64,000 bases of DNA from positions 49,990 to 113,989 of the forward strand of contig JADJCH010000006.1 in the NCBI GenBank assembly GCA_016703325.1. Reading direction: 5' to 3'. Below are positions 17,504 to 27,071 of this stretch, piece after piece (positions within the stretch are counted from its first letter, which is position 1; every line of letters starts with the position of its first letter). The notes under the pieces were generated by a model, which saw only the letters and a program-made list of their open reading frames with translations, was not told where the DNA came from and did not search any database. Position numbers and translations under genes: made by a program. The DNA comes from Burkholderiales bacterium (GTDB lineage Bacteria > Pseudomonadota > Gammaproteobacteria > Burkholderiales > Burkholderiaceae_C).

Positions 17504-19809
17504 AGCCGCGCATGACCCGCCCGGGCGGCATCGGCGTTCGCACGCCGCTGATCGACGGCATCGACAAGGTCACCGGCCGTGCGCGCTACACCGCCGACAT
17601 CGCCGCGCCCGGCGCGCTGGTGGGGCGCATCCTGCGCAGCCCTCATGCCCATGCCCGCATCCTCGCCATCGACACCTCGGCGGCCGAGGCGCTGCCCGGC
17701 GTGGCGGCCGTGTGCACCGGCGAGGAAACCCCGGTGCCCTTCGGCGTGCTGCCGATCGCCGAGAACGAGTACCCGCTGGCGCGCGAAAAGGTGCGCTACC
17801 GCGGCGACCCGGTGGCCGCGGTGGCTGCTGTGGACGAGGCGACCGCAGAGCGCGCGCTGGCGCTGATCCGCGTCGAGTACGAACCGCTGCCCGCCTACAT
17901 GACCGCCAAGGCGGCGATGAAGGCCGGCGCGGTGGCCATCCACGACGACAAGCCCGACAACGTGCTGCGCGAGGTGCATGCCGAGTTCGGCGACAGCGCC
18001 GCCGGTTTCGCCGCGGCCGATCTGGTGCGTGAGCAGACCTTCACCTTCGCCGAGGTGAACCACGCGCACATGGAGCTCAACGCCACGCTGGCCGAGTACG
18101 ACATGGAGCGCGACGGCGTGACGCTGCACACCACCACGCAGGTGCCGTACTACGTGCACCTGAAGGTGGCCGCCTGCCTGCAGATCCAGGAATCGCAGGT
18201 GCGCGTGATCAAGCCCTTCCTGGGCGGCGGCTTCGGAGCACGCACCGAGTGCCTGCACTTCGAGATCATTGCCGCGCTGCTGGCGCGCAAGGCGCGCGGC
18301 ACCGTGCGCCTGCTGCAAACGCGCGAGGAGACCTTCATCGCCCACCGCGGCCGCCCCTGGACGCTGGTGAAGATGAAGATCGGCCTGAAGCGCGACGGGC
18401 GCATCACCGCGCTGGCGCTTGAAGCCACACAGGCCGGCGGCGCCTATGCCGGCTACGGGATCATCACCATTCTCTACACCGGGGCGCTGATGCACGGCAT
18501 CTACGACATCCCGGCGATCAAGCACGACGCCCGACGGGTGTACACCAACACGCCGCCCTGCGGAGCGCAGCGCGGCCACGGCACGGTGGACACGCGCGCG
18601 GCCTTCGAGGCGCTGCTGACGGACATGGCCGCGGAGCTGGGCCTGGACGCGGTGGCGGTGCGGCAGCAGAACCTGCTGGCGCAGATCCCCTACCGCACGG
18701 CGTACGCGCAGAACGTGCTGAGCTACGGCCTGCCCGAGTGCCTGGAAAAGGTCAAGGCAGCCTCGGGCTGGAGCGAGCGCAAGGGCCGCATGCCCCCCGG
18801 CCGCGGCCTGGGGCTGGGCTGTTCGCACTTTGTCTCGGGCACCTCCACGCCCAAGCACTGGACCGGCGAGCCGCATGCCACGGTGCAGCTGAGGCTGGAC
18901 TTCGACGGCGGCGTGACGCTGCTCACCGGCGCGGCCGACATCGGCCAGGGCTCCAGCACCATGGCCGCGCAGTGTGCCGCCGAGGTACTGGACACGGCGC
19001 TGTCGCGCATCCGCGTGATCTCGTCGGACAGCGCCGTCACACCCAAGGACAACGGCAGCTACTCCTCGCGTGTGACCTTCATGGTCGGCCGCGCGTCGGT
19101 GGCCGCCGCCCAGGAGCTGAAGGCGCTTCTGGTGAAGGCCGCAGCCGGCCGCCTGAAGGCGGCCCCCGACGACATCGAGGTGCGCGACGAAGTCTTCTTC
19201 GTGCGCGACGGCCCTCAGGCCGGCCTGAGCTGGATCGAGACCGTGCGCGCCGCCATGGTCGATTGCGGCGCCGTCACGGTGAAGGGAACCTACACCTGCC
19301 CGATCGAGTTCCAGGGCGACAAGAAGATCCGCGGCAGTGCGATCGGCGCCACCATGGGTTTCTGCTACGCCGCGCAGGTGGTCGAAGCCTCGGTCGATGA
19401 ACTGACCGGCCGGGTCACCGCCCACAAGGTGTGGGTGGCTGCGGACGTGGGGCGTGCGCTGAACCCGCTGGCAGTGGAGGGCCAGACCCAGGGCGGTGTG
19501 TGGATGGGCCTGGGCCAGGCGCTGTCGGAGGCCACCGAGTACGACGACGGCCGCATGATGCACGGCAACCTGCTCGACTACCGCGTGCCGACCATCGTGG
19601 AGAGCCCGGACATCGAGGTGTTCATCGTCGAGAGCATCGATCCGAACGGACCCTTCGGCGCCAAGGAGGCCTCCGAAGGCATGCTCGCCGGCATCCTGCC
19701 GGCGCTGCGCGAAGCGGTGCAGGAGGCCGCCGGCGTCACCTGCAACAGCTTTCCGATCGGTCCCGGCCAGGTGGTCGAACTGCTTGACAAGAAGGGAGCA
19801 GCGCGATGA
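17500..19809 (+). CDS. hcrA: 4-Hydroxybenzoyl-CoA reductase, molybdenum alpha subunit
   Basis: The 769-residue protein is the Mo-cofactor subunit of the xanthine oxidase family, of the length known for Thauera HcrA. Visible motifs are FLGGGFGARTE in the Mo-binding domain, GAADIGQGSSTM and, near residue 722, GAKEASEG with the expected catalytic glutamate. It overlaps hcrC by 4 bp and hcrB by 4 bp, consistent with stoichiometric coupling. The cofactor needs XdhC-type maturation, and an xdhC gene lies further right. Confidence 0.93.
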   Translation: MKPRMTRPGGIGVRTPLIDGIDKVTGRARYTADIAAPGALVGRILRSPHAHARILAIDTSAAEALPGVAAVCTGEETPVPFGVLPIAENEYPLAREKVRYRGDPVAAVAAVDEATAERALALIRVEYEPLPAYMTAKAAMKAGAVAIHDDKPDNVLREVHAEFGDSAAGFAAADLVREQTFTFAEVNHAHMELNATLAEYDMERDGVTLHTTTQVPYYVHLKVAACLQIQESQVRVIKPFLGGGFGARTECLHFEIIAALLARKARGTVRLLQTREETFIAHRGRPWTLVKMKIGLKRDGRITALALEATQAGGAYAGYGIITILYTGALMHGIYDIPAIKHDARRVYTNTPPCGAQRGHGTVDTRAAFEALLTDMAAELGLDAVAVRQQNLLAQIPYRTAYAQNVLSYGLPECLEKVKAASGWSERKGRMPPGRGLGLGCSHFVSGTSTPKHWTGEPHATVQLRLDFDGGVTLLTGAADIGQGSSTMAAQCAAEVLDTALSRIRVISSDSAVTPKDNGSYSSRVTFMVGRASVAAAQELKALLVKAAAGRLKAAPDDIEVRDEVFFVRDGPQAGLSWIETVRAAMVDCGAVTVKGTYTCPIEFQGDKKIRGSAIGATMGFCYAAQVVEASVDELTGRVTAHKVWVAADVGRALNPLAVEGQTQGGVWMGLGQALSEATEYDDGRMMHGNLLDYRVPTIVESPDIEVFIVESIDPNGPFGAKEASEGMLAGILPALREAVQEAAGVTCNSFPIGPGQVVELLDKKGAAR

Positions 19810-20789
19810 ACCGGCTGCCTGATTTCCACGTCCATCGCCCGCAGGGGCTGCCGCAGGCGCTGTCCGCGCTGACCGCCGAGGGGGCCCAGCTGCTCGCCGG
19901 CGGCACCGACCTGTTGCCCAACCTGCGCCGCGGCCTGGGCCGCCCATCCGTGTTGGTGGATCTGGGCGCATTGAGCGGCCAGGGCGAGCTCGACGGCCTC
20001 ACGGCGGGTGCCGACGGCGGGCTGCGCATCGGTGCGCTCACCACGCTGCAGACCCTGGCCGGCGATGCCGCGCTGCGTGCCGGCTGGCCGGTGCTCGCCA
20101 GTGCCGCGGCACTGGTGGCCGGGCCAACGCACCGCGCCAGCGCCACCCTGGGCGGCAACCTCTGCCAGGACACGCGCTGCGTGTTCTACAACCAGAGCGA
20201 CTGGTGGCGCAGCGGCAACGGCTTTTGCCTGAAGTACCAGGGCGACCGCTGCCATGTGGTGGTCAAGAGCGACCGCTGCTACGCCACCTACCACGGCGAC
20301 GTGGCCCCGGCGCTGATGGTGCTCGATGCCGAGCTGGAGGTGCGGGGCCCCGACGGCCCGCGGCGCCTGACGGTGGCGGCGCTGTTCCAGGAGGACGGCG
20401 CGCAGCGCCTGACGCTGGCGCCCGGCGAGATGCTGGCGGCAGTGCACCTGCCGCCGCCGGGGCGCTGGCGGGCGCAGTACCTGAAGGCACGCATCCGCGA
20501 GGCGATGGACTTTCCACTGGCCGGAGTGGCCGCCGCGCTGTGGCGCGACGGCGAGCGCATCGGCGGACTGCGCCTGGCCATCACCGGCAGCAACTCGGCG
20601 CCGCTGCGCGTGCCCACCGACGACTTCGCCGGTGCCGCCTGGGATGGCGCCGCCGCGGCCCGCCTGGTCGAGGCGGTGCGCAAGACGAGCAACGTGCTGG
20701 CCACCACGGTGGCGCCGGTGCGCTACCGCCGCCGCATGCTGCTGGCGCTGGCGCGCCGGGTGGTGGACGACCTGTGGACCGCCGCTTGA
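19806..20789 (+). CDS. hcrB: 4-Hydroxybenzoyl-CoA reductase, FAD/[4Fe-4S] beta subunit
   Basis: The 327-residue protein has the FAD domain of the xanthine oxidase family (LLAGGTDLLPNLRRG; ATLGGNLCQDTRC) plus the insertion unique to HcrB. Cysteines 125, 141, 149 and 158 align with the four 4Fe-4S ligands known in the Thauera enzyme. This extra cluster lets the enzyme run in the reductive direction with low-potential ferredoxin, which separates HCR from ordinary xanthine-oxidase relatives and makes the assignment firm. Confidence 0.94.
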   Translation: MNRLPDFHVHRPQGLPQALSALTAEGAQLLAGGTDLLPNLRRGLGRPSVLVDLGALSGQGELDGLTAGADGGLRIGALTTLQTLAGDAALRAGWPVLASAAALVAGPTHRASATLGGNLCQDTRCVFYNQSDWWRSGNGFCLKYQGDRCHVVVKSDRCYATYHGDVAPALMVLDAELEVRGPDGPRRLTVAALFQEDGAQRLTLAPGEMLAAVHLPPPGRWRAQYLKARIREAMDFPLAGVAAALWRDGERIGGLRLAITGSNSAPLRVPTDDFAGAAWDGAAAARLVEAVRKTSNVLATTVAPVRYRRRMLLALARRVVDDLWTAA

Positions 20790-20877
20790 ACCCCTTGCGC
20801 CCCTCGCCCCCCTCGCGCCAGACACCGTTGCGCGCCGCCCGCCGGCGCGCCCGCCCCCGCAACGCCTGAAGCCCGCC

Positions 20878-23256
20878 ATGTACACGATCGTTCGACACGA
20901 GCGCTTCTCGGACACCACCTTCCTCTGGGAGGTGCTGGCGCCCGACGTGGCCGCTGCCGCGCAGCCGGGCCACTTCGTCATGCTGCGCCTGCGCGAGGGC
21001 GGCGAGCGCATCCCGCTGACGGTGGCCGACTTCGACCGCCGCCGCGGCACCGTCACCATCGTCGTGCAGACGCTGGGGCGCACCACCCGCGAGATGCGCG
21101 ACGGCTACACCACCGGTGACGACTTCGACGACTTCGTCGGCCCGCTCGGCCTGCCCCAGCACATCCGGCCGGCCGGCCACGTCGTGCTGGTGGGCGGCGG
21201 CCTGGGCGTGGCGCCGGTCTACCCGCAGCTGCGCGCCTTCAAGGAGGCCGGCTGCCGCACCACCTGCATCGTCGGCTTCCGCAGCGCCGAGCTGCAGTTC
21301 TGGACCGACCGCCTGGCGCAGTGGTCCGACGAGTTGATCGTCTGCACCGACGACGGCAGTGCCGGGCGCCCGGGCCTGGTGACCGGCGCCCTGCAGGAGC
21401 TGCTCGAGCGCGGCCCGCTGCCCGACCAGGTGGTCGCCATCGGCCCGATGCCGATGATGAAGGCCTGTGCCGACACCACCCGCCCCTTCGGCGTCAAGAC
21501 GCTGGTGTCGCTCAACACCATCATGGTCGACGGCACCGGCATGTGCGGCTCCTGCCGCGTCACGGTGGACGGCCAGGTGCGCTTCGCCTGTGTCGACGGG
21601 CCGGACTTCGACGCCCACCAGATCGACTTCGGCGAGCTGATGGCGCGCCAGCGCCGCTTCAAGACCGACGAGTCGAAGGCCGAGGCCGATCGCGCCCACG
21701 TCTGCAGCCTGGAAGAGCTGCTGGTGGTGCAGGGCAAGCGCACCTACAAGAAGTACTCGGCGGTGGAGCGCCACCAGGTGGCGATGCCCGAGCGCGACGC
21801 CCACGAGCGCGCCGGCAGCTTCGCCGAGGTGAACCTGGGCTACGGCCTGGCGCAGGCGCTGCGCGAGGCCGAGCGCTGCATCCAGTGCGTCAAGCCCACC
21901 TGCATCGACGGCTGCCCGGTGGGCATCGACATCCCGACCTTCATCCGCCGGCTGCTGGTGCGCGACGTGGACGGCGCGCTGGCCACCATCCACGAGTCCA
22001 GCCCCTTCCCGTCGGTGTGTGGGCGGGTCTGCCCGCAGGAGCGCCAGTGCGAGGCGCAGTGTGTGCTCATCAAGGCGCGCATGGAGCCGGTGGCGATCGG
22101 CCGGCTGGAGCGCTACGTGGGCGACCACGCCCGCGCCGCGGCCCCTGCCGTGCGCGCCGACGCCCCGTTGGGCCGTGTCGCCGTGGTCGGCTCCGGCCCG
22201 GGCGGGCTGGCGGCGGCGGCCGACCTGCACACGGCCGGCGCCGAGGTCACCGTGTTCGAGGCGCTGCATGTGGTCGGCGGCGTGCTGCGCTACGGCATCC
22301 CGTCGTTCCGTCTGCCGCGCGACATCATCGAGCGCGAGGTGAAGCGCCTGCGTGACGCCGGCGTGCGCTTCCAGACCAACAAGGTGATCGGCAAGACCTT
22401 CAGCCTCGCCCAGCTCACCGGCGAGATGGGCTACGACGCGGTCTTCGTCGCCGCCGGGGCGGGGGCGCCGGCCTTCCTGGGCCTCCCGGGCGAGTCGGCC
22501 GGCCAGGTGCTGTCGGCCAACGAGTTGCTCACCCGCGTCAACCTGATGGGCGGTGACCAGTTTCCCTACCACGACACCCCCACCGGGTTGGGCCGCGACG
22601 TGATCGTGATCGGCGCGGGCAACACCGCGATGGACTGCCTGCGTGTGGCGCGTCGGCTCGGCGCCGAGCGGGTGCGCTGCGTCTACCGCCGCTCCGAGGC
22701 GGAGGCCCCGGCGCGCATCGAGGAGCTGCGCCACGCCCGCGAGGAGGGCGTCGAGTTCGCCTTCCTGCACGCCCCAGAGGCCATCCTGCAGGACGAGGCC
22801 GGCAACGTGCGCGGCCTGCGGGTGCAGCGCATGGCGCTGGGCGAGGCCGATGCACGCGGGCGGCGCGCGCCGCTGCCGCAGGGCGAGTTCTTCGACTGGG
22901 ACTGCGACACCGTGGTCTACGCGCTGGGCACCAAGGCCAACCCGATCATCGGCCAGGCCTCGCCGGGCCTCGACCTGAGCCGCTGGGGCTACATCGTGGC
23001 CGACGAGGTCACCCAGGCCACCAGCCTGCCGGGGGTGTTTGCCGGCGGCGACATCGTCACCGGCGGGGCCACCGTGATCCAGGCCATGGGGGCCGGACGG
23101 CGCGCCGCGCGCGCCATCGCCCATTACCTGCGCGGGCGGCCGCGCCGCTGGCCCGTCACCGCGGCCGATCTTTCCGACGCCGTCGATGCGGTCGACGCAG
23201 CCGATCCGACCCGGGAGGCCGGGCCGGCATCGGCCCGACCCGCCTGCGCCGCCTGA
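20878..23256 (+). CDS. Single-chain NfnAB-type ferredoxin/NAD(P)H oxidoreductase
   Basis: The 792-residue protein joins two subunits that are usually separate. Residues 1 to about 290 are NfnA/SudB-like: a ferredoxin-reductase fold with a [2Fe-2S] motif beginning MCGSCRVTVDG at 222. From about 310 it is NfnB/SudA-like, related to the glutamate synthase small subunit: Fe-S cysteines CIQCVKPTCIDGC near 334, FAD motif VAVVGSGPGG near 434, NADPH motif VIVIGAGNTAMDC near 575. Known Nfn couples NADPH to NADH and ferredoxin by flavin bifurcation. Placed 88 bp after hcrB, it may supply reduced ferredoxin to HcrABC and benzoyl-CoA reductase. A sulfide dehydrogenase role is less likely here. Confidence 0.82.
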   Translation: MYTIVRHERFSDTTFLWEVLAPDVAAAAQPGHFVMLRLREGGERIPLTVADFDRRRGTVTIVVQTLGRTTREMRDGYTTGDDFDDFVGPLGLPQHIRPAGHVVLVGGGLGVAPVYPQLRAFKEAGCRTTCIVGFRSAELQFWTDRLAQWSDELIVCTDDGSAGRPGLVTGALQELLERGPLPDQVVAIGPMPMMKACADTTRPFGVKTLVSLNTIMVDGTGMCGSCRVTVDGQVRFACVDGPDFDAHQIDFGELMARQRRFKTDESKAEADRAHVCSLEELLVVQGKRTYKKYSAVERHQVAMPERDAHERAGSFAEVNLGYGLAQALREAERCIQCVKPTCIDGCPVGIDIPTFIRRLLVRDVDGALATIHESSPFPSVCGRVCPQERQCEAQCVLIKARMEPVAIGRLERYVGDHARAAAPAVRADAPLGRVAVVGSGPGGLAAAADLHTAGAEVTVFEALHVVGGVLRYGIPSFRLPRDIIEREVKRLRDAGVRFQTNKVIGKTFSLAQLTGEMGYDAVFVAAGAGAPAFLGLPGESAGQVLSANELLTRVNLMGGDQFPYHDTPTGLGRDVIVIGAGNTAMDCLRVARRLGAERVRCVYRRSEAEAPARIEELRHAREEGVEFAFLHAPEAILQDEAGNVRGLRVQRMALGEADARGRRAPLPQGEFFDWDCDTVVYALGTKANPIIGQASPGLDLSRWGYIVADEVTQATSLPGVFAGGDIVTGGATVIQAMGAGRRAARAIAHYLRGRPRRWPVTAADLSDAVDAVDAADPTREAGPASARPACAA

Positions 23257-23296
23257 AACCACCCACCGCCCGCCGGTTCTGGAGGAGATCCCCACC

Positions 23297-23942
23297 ATGC
23301 TTTGCCCCCGTTGCCAACGGCCGCTCGAAGACACGAGCGAAGGCGCCTACATCTGCTGTGCCGGCGCCACCCTGCGCTGGCGCTGCACCGGCTGCAGCAA
23401 GGTGAGCGAGGGCTTTGCCTTCCCGTACCGGCGCTGCCCCTCCTGCGCCGGCACCTCTGCAGCTGCTGGAGGACGCCGCCGCACTGGCGCCCACCTCCGG
23501 CGCAGCGGCGCTGGCCGGCGTGCGCACCGCCTTCGAGATCGAGCTGGGCGGGCGGGCCTTCTACCAGCGCGCCGCCGCCGAAGCGGGCAACGCCGAGATG
23601 GCGCAGCTGTTCGGTCGCTTCGCGCTGATGGAGGGCGAACACATGGAGACGCTGTCGCAGCGCTACCACATCGACGTGCCGCCGCCCTCGCCCGAATTCC
23701 GCCGCGAGGTGGCCGCGCTGTACGCCAACGTGAGCGACCGTCCGCAGGAGCCGGACAACCTGTTTCGCATCGCCATCGGGCTGGAGCAGCGCGCGGCGGG
23801 CTACTTCGCCGAGCACGCCGCACGGCTGCCGGCCGGCAGCGCCGAGCAGCGCCTCTACCAGGAGCTGGCGGCTGAGGAGCGGGAGCACGCCGAGCTGCTC
23901 ACCACCGAATGGGAGCGCTGGCGCAACGGCCGCCCCGCGCTG
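23297..23942 (+). CDS. Zinc-ribbon plus ferritin-like (rubrerythrin-like) protein, frameshifted
   Basis: An ATG after GGAGGAG starts a cysteine-rich module with CxxC pairs at 3/6, 30/33 and 47/50 plus C20-C21. At 23456 one extra T shifts the frame; skipping it gives continuous coding into a four-helix diiron domain (EIELGGRAFYQRAAAEAG, EGEH, then EQRAAGYF and EEREH). That is rubrerythrin-like in content, though the metal ribbon is N-terminal. The second frame has no stop before the following aryl-CoA ligase, so the two may be fused. Rubrerythrins reduce peroxide with electrons from reduced carriers, which would suit an oxygen-sensitive ferredoxin pathway. The frameshift may be a sequencing error. 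Confidence 0.65.
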
Positions 23943-25463
23943 ATGAGCCCGGCCGCGCCGCTGGAGCCGGTGTCCGGCCAGGGCTGCAACGCTGCCCTGC
24001 AGCTGGTCGACCGCGACCCGGCACGCATCGCGCTGGAGTGCGCCGGGCAGCGCCTGAGCTACGGTGAACTGCGCGAGCGGACTGCGCGTGCCGCCGGCCT
24101 GTGGCGCTCGCGTGGACTGCGCCGCGGCGACCGTGTTGCCGTCAAGCTGCCCGACGGCATCGACTGGGTGGTGGCCTTTCTCGGCGCCATGTGGGCCGGC
24201 CTGGTGGCCGTGCCGGTCAACCCGCGCATCCCCACGCCGGAGTGGCACTACATCCTCGACGAGGCCGGCTTCAGCGTCATCCTGATCGCCGACGACGCCG
24301 ACAGCCTGCAGCGCGAGCTGGCCGACACGCCCTCGCCCTGGCGCGAGCGCCTGCTGCCGCTGGCGGATTTCCGCCGGGAACTGGCCGCGGCCGAGCCGGC
24401 CCCCGTGGCCGATCTGCACCCGGACACACCGGCCTACTGGTGCCACTCCTCGGGCACCTCGGGCAAGCCCAAGGCGGTGGTGCACGCGCACCGCTTTGCC
24501 GACGCGGTCGAGCAGGTCTCGCGCGAGGGCCTGGGATTCACCGCCGACGACCGCCTGTTCGCCAGCTCCAAGCTCTTCTTCGCCTACCCGAAGACCAACA
24601 GCCTGTGGGCCGGCCTGAAGCTGGGCGCCACCGTGCTGCTGGATCCGCAGTGGCCCACCGCGGCCGGGGTGGTCGCCAGCGTCGAGGCGCTGCGCCCCAC
24701 CGTGCTGCTGAGCGTGCCCTCGCTGTACCGCAACCTGGTCAATGAGGGACTGGCCGCGCGCATCGCCGCGGCCGGCGTGCGCAAGTGCGTGTCCGCCGGC
24801 GAGGCGCTGCCGCCCAGCCTGCGCGAAGCCTGGCGGCGCGACACCGGGCTGGCCATCGCCAACGGCTACGGTGCCTCCGAGACCCTGGTGCTGGTGATGC
24901 TCGACCACGGCGACGGGCGGGACTTCCAGCCGGCGCCGGGGGTGACGATCGAGCCGCTGGAGCCGGTGGCCGACGGGCTGCCCATCCGGCTGCTGATCGG
25001 CGCACCCACCCTGGCGCTGGGCTACCTGGACCGGCCGCAGGCGCAGGCCGAGCACTTCCGCAACGGCCGCTTCTGCCCGGCCGACCTGTTCGCGCGCACC
25101 GCGCAGGGCGGCTGGCGCTTCGCCGGGCGGGAGGATTCGCTGGTCAAGATCCACGGCCGCTGGGTCAACCTGGTGGACCTGGAGGAGCGCCTGGCGTCAC
25201 AGGCCGGCGTCACCGAGGCGGCGGCGGTGCTGGTGCCCGACGCCGACGGGGTCGATGCGGTGGCCTTCTTCTACTGCGCCCGCGACGAAGCGGCGGCCGC
25301 GGTCGCGGCCGATTCGCTGCGCCGCACCGCCGACGCCCTGCCGCCGCACCAGCGCCCGCACTGGTGGCATGAGTTGGACGCGCTGCCGCGCGGGCCCACC
25401 GGCAAGCTGCTGCGTCGGCGCCTGCAGGAGCTGCACCGCACCCTGGAGGACCCCTCCGCATGA
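23943..25463 (+). CDS. Aryl-CoA ligase (benzoate/hydroxybenzoate-CoA ligase family)
   Basis: From an in-frame ATG the protein has about 506 residues, typical of benzoate-CoA ligases. Motifs include CHSSGTSGKPKAVVHAH (P-loop), NGYGASETL, GREDSLVKIHGRWVNLVDLE and a terminal GPTGKLLRRRL lysine. No good ribosome-binding site precedes this ATG and the frame is open back into the ferritin-like domain, so translation may start upstream. Its place behind hcrCAB makes 4-hydroxybenzoate an attractive substrate; 2-aminobenzoate or another ring acid is also possible. It is distinct from the two closely paralogous benzoate ligases further right. Confidence 0.8.
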   Translation: MSPAAPLEPVSGQGCNAALQLVDRDPARIALECAGQRLSYGELRERTARAAGLWRSRGLRRGDRVAVKLPDGIDWVVAFLGAMWAGLVAVPVNPRIPTPEWHYILDEAGFSVILIADDADSLQRELADTPSPWRERLLPLADFRRELAAAEPAPVADLHPDTPAYWCHSSGTSGKPKAVVHAHRFADAVEQVSREGLGFTADDRLFASSKLFFAYPKTNSLWAGLKLGATVLLDPQWPTAAGVVASVEALRPTVLLSVPSLYRNLVNEGLAARIAAAGVRKCVSAGEALPPSLREAWRRDTGLAIANGYGASETLVLVMLDHGDGRDFQPAPGVTIEPLEPVADGLPIRLLIGAPTLALGYLDRPQAQAEHFRNGRFCPADLFARTAQGGWRFAGREDSLVKIHGRWVNLVDLEERLASQAGVTEAAAVLVPDADGVDAVAFFYCARDEAAAAVAADSLRRTADALPPHQRPHWWHELDALPRGPTGKLLRRRLQELHRTLEDPSA

Positions 25464-25492
25464 GCCCGTCCCCCGAGTCGAAGGAAGCTGCG

Positions 25493-26266
25493 ATGAGCGA
25501 TCTGCCCCTGGTCCTGGAACAGCGCGGCGCGGTGCTGGTGGCCACGCTGCGGCGCGCGCCGGTGAACGCGCTGGACGACGCGCTGCTGGCGGCGCTGCAC
25601 GCTGCGCTCGACCGCGCCGAGCGCGACGAGGGCATCACCCTGCTGCACCTGCGCAGCGATGTGAAGGCCTTCTGCGCCGGCGCCGACCTGGCGCTGATGC
25701 GCGACTGCTTTGCCGACGCCGAGGGCCCCGACCGCATGACGGCGCTGGTGGCACGCATGCAGCAGGCCTTCCGCCGGCTGGAGACCTCGCCGGTGCTGAC
25801 GCTGGCCGAGATCGGCGGCGCGGCGCTGGGCGGCGGCTTCGAGCTGGCGCTGGCCTGCGACCTGCGCGTGGCCGCCGCCGAGGCGCGCATCGGCCTGCCC
25901 GAGGCCGGGCTGGGCCTGCTGCCCGGTGCCGGCGGTACCCAACGGCTCACGCAGCTGTGCGGCCCGGGCGTGGCCAAGCGGTTGATCCTCGGCGCCGAAG
26001 TGCTCGACGGACGCCAGGCCGAGCAGCTCGGACTGGTGCAGTGGGCGCTGCCGCGCGCCGAGCTGGCGGCCCTTGCGCAGGCGCTGGCCGAGCGGCTGGC
26101 CGCACGCCCGCGCGCGGCCCTGGCAGCCGCCAAGGCCTGCATAGACGCTGCGCTGGATGCCGCACGCGACGGGTATGCCGAGGAGCTGCGCGCCACCCGC
26201 GCCCTCTACGAGCATCCCCCCACCCGGCGCCTGGTGGCCGATTTCCTGGCCCGCAGTGCCGGTTGA
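25493..26266 (+). CDS. Enoyl-CoA hydratase/isomerase (crotonase family)
   Basis: The 257-residue crotonase has oxyanion-hole segments (AFCAGADLALM; IGGAALGGGFELALACDLR) and both acidic positions expected of hydratases (E in LPEAGLGLLPGAGGT and in the ALGGGFE region). I start at the ATG with AAGGA upstream; an ATG 11 codons earlier overlaps the ligase stop and is an alternative. The likely reaction is addition of water to a ring or chain enoyl-CoA, similar to BadK. It is the first of a beta-oxidation-like set. Confidence 0.8.
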   Translation: MSDLPLVLEQRGAVLVATLRRAPVNALDDALLAALHAALDRAERDEGITLLHLRSDVKAFCAGADLALMRDCFADAEGPDRMTALVARMQQAFRRLETSPVLTLAEIGGAALGGGFELALACDLRVAAAEARIGLPEAGLGLLPGAGGTQRLTQLCGPGVAKRLILGAEVLDGRQAEQLGLVQWALPRAELAALAQALAERLAARPRAALAAAKACIDAALDAARDGYAEELRATRALYEHPPTRRLVADFLARSAG

Positions 26267-26324
26267 ACTTGCTTCCTGCGTCCTTCCACCCCTTGATCCC
26301 AACCCCCTTCTGAAAGGTCTTTCC

Positions 26325-27071
26325 ATGGAATTCGAGAACCAAACCGCCATCGTCACCGGCGCCGGCTCCGGCATCGGCCGTGCCACCGCCTGGGCGCTGG
26401 CCCGCGCCGGGGCCGAGGTGGTCGTGGCCGACATCGACCCCGCCGGCGGCGAGGCCACCGCCGCGGCCATCCGCGACGCCGGTCTGAAGGCCACTTTCGA
26501 GCCGGTCGACCTGACCGATGCTGCCTCCATCGCCCGCTTCGCCGAGGCCGTGCAGGCGCGTTTCGACGGCATCGACGTGCTGGTCAATGGCGCCGGCTGG
26601 GGCCGCACGGCACCCTTCGTCGACGGCACGCCGGAGTTCTGGAACAAGGTCATCGGACTGAACTTCGTCGGTCCGATGACGCTGACCAAGGCACTGCTGC
26701 CGCGCATGATCGAGCGCGCGCGCGGTCGCATCGTCAACATCGCAAGCGACGCCGGCCGGGTCGGCAGCCTGGGCGAGACGGTGTACGCCGGTGCCAAGGG
26801 CGGGCTGATCGCCTTCACCAAGTCGCTGGCGCGCGAGACGGCGCGCTACCAGATCGGCGTCAACTGCGTCTGCCCGGGACCGACCGACACGCCGCTGATG
26901 GCGGTGGTGCCCGACAAGGTGAAGGACGCGCTGATCAAGGCCATCCCGATGCGCCGCCTGGGCAAGCCCGAGGAGGTGGCCGAGGCGGTGCTGTTCTTCG
27001 CCAGCCGGCGCGCCGGCTACGTCACCGGCCAGGTGGTCAGCGTCAGCGGCGGGCTGACGATGGCCGGCTGA
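26325..27071 (+). CDS. Short-chain dehydrogenase, BadH-like
   Basis: The 248-residue SDR has TGAGSGIG (NAD binding), an NGAG motif, the catalytic Ser/Tyr/Lys set (NIASDAGRVGS...VYAGAKGG) and a GRVGS-to-SVSGGLTM tail. From memory the pattern around NIASDA, VCPGPTDT and QVVSVSGGLTM is very close to 2-hydroxycyclohexanecarboxyl-CoA dehydrogenase BadH of Rhodopseudomonas palustris. It should oxidise a 3-hydroxyacyl-CoA, possibly cyclic. This matters because the had dehydrogenase gene expected in the benzoyl-CoA operon is absent from the window. Confidence 0.82.
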   Translation: MEFENQTAIVTGAGSGIGRATAWALARAGAEVVVADIDPAGGEATAAAIRDAGLKATFEPVDLTDAASIARFAEAVQARFDGIDVLVNGAGWGRTAPFVDGTPEFWNKVIGLNFVGPMTLTKALLPRMIERARGRIVNIASDAGRVGSLGETVYAGAKGGLIAFTKSLARETARYQIGVNCVCPGPTDTPLMAVVPDKVKDALIKAIPMRRLGKPEEVAEAVLFFASRRAGYVTGQVVSVSGGLTMAG

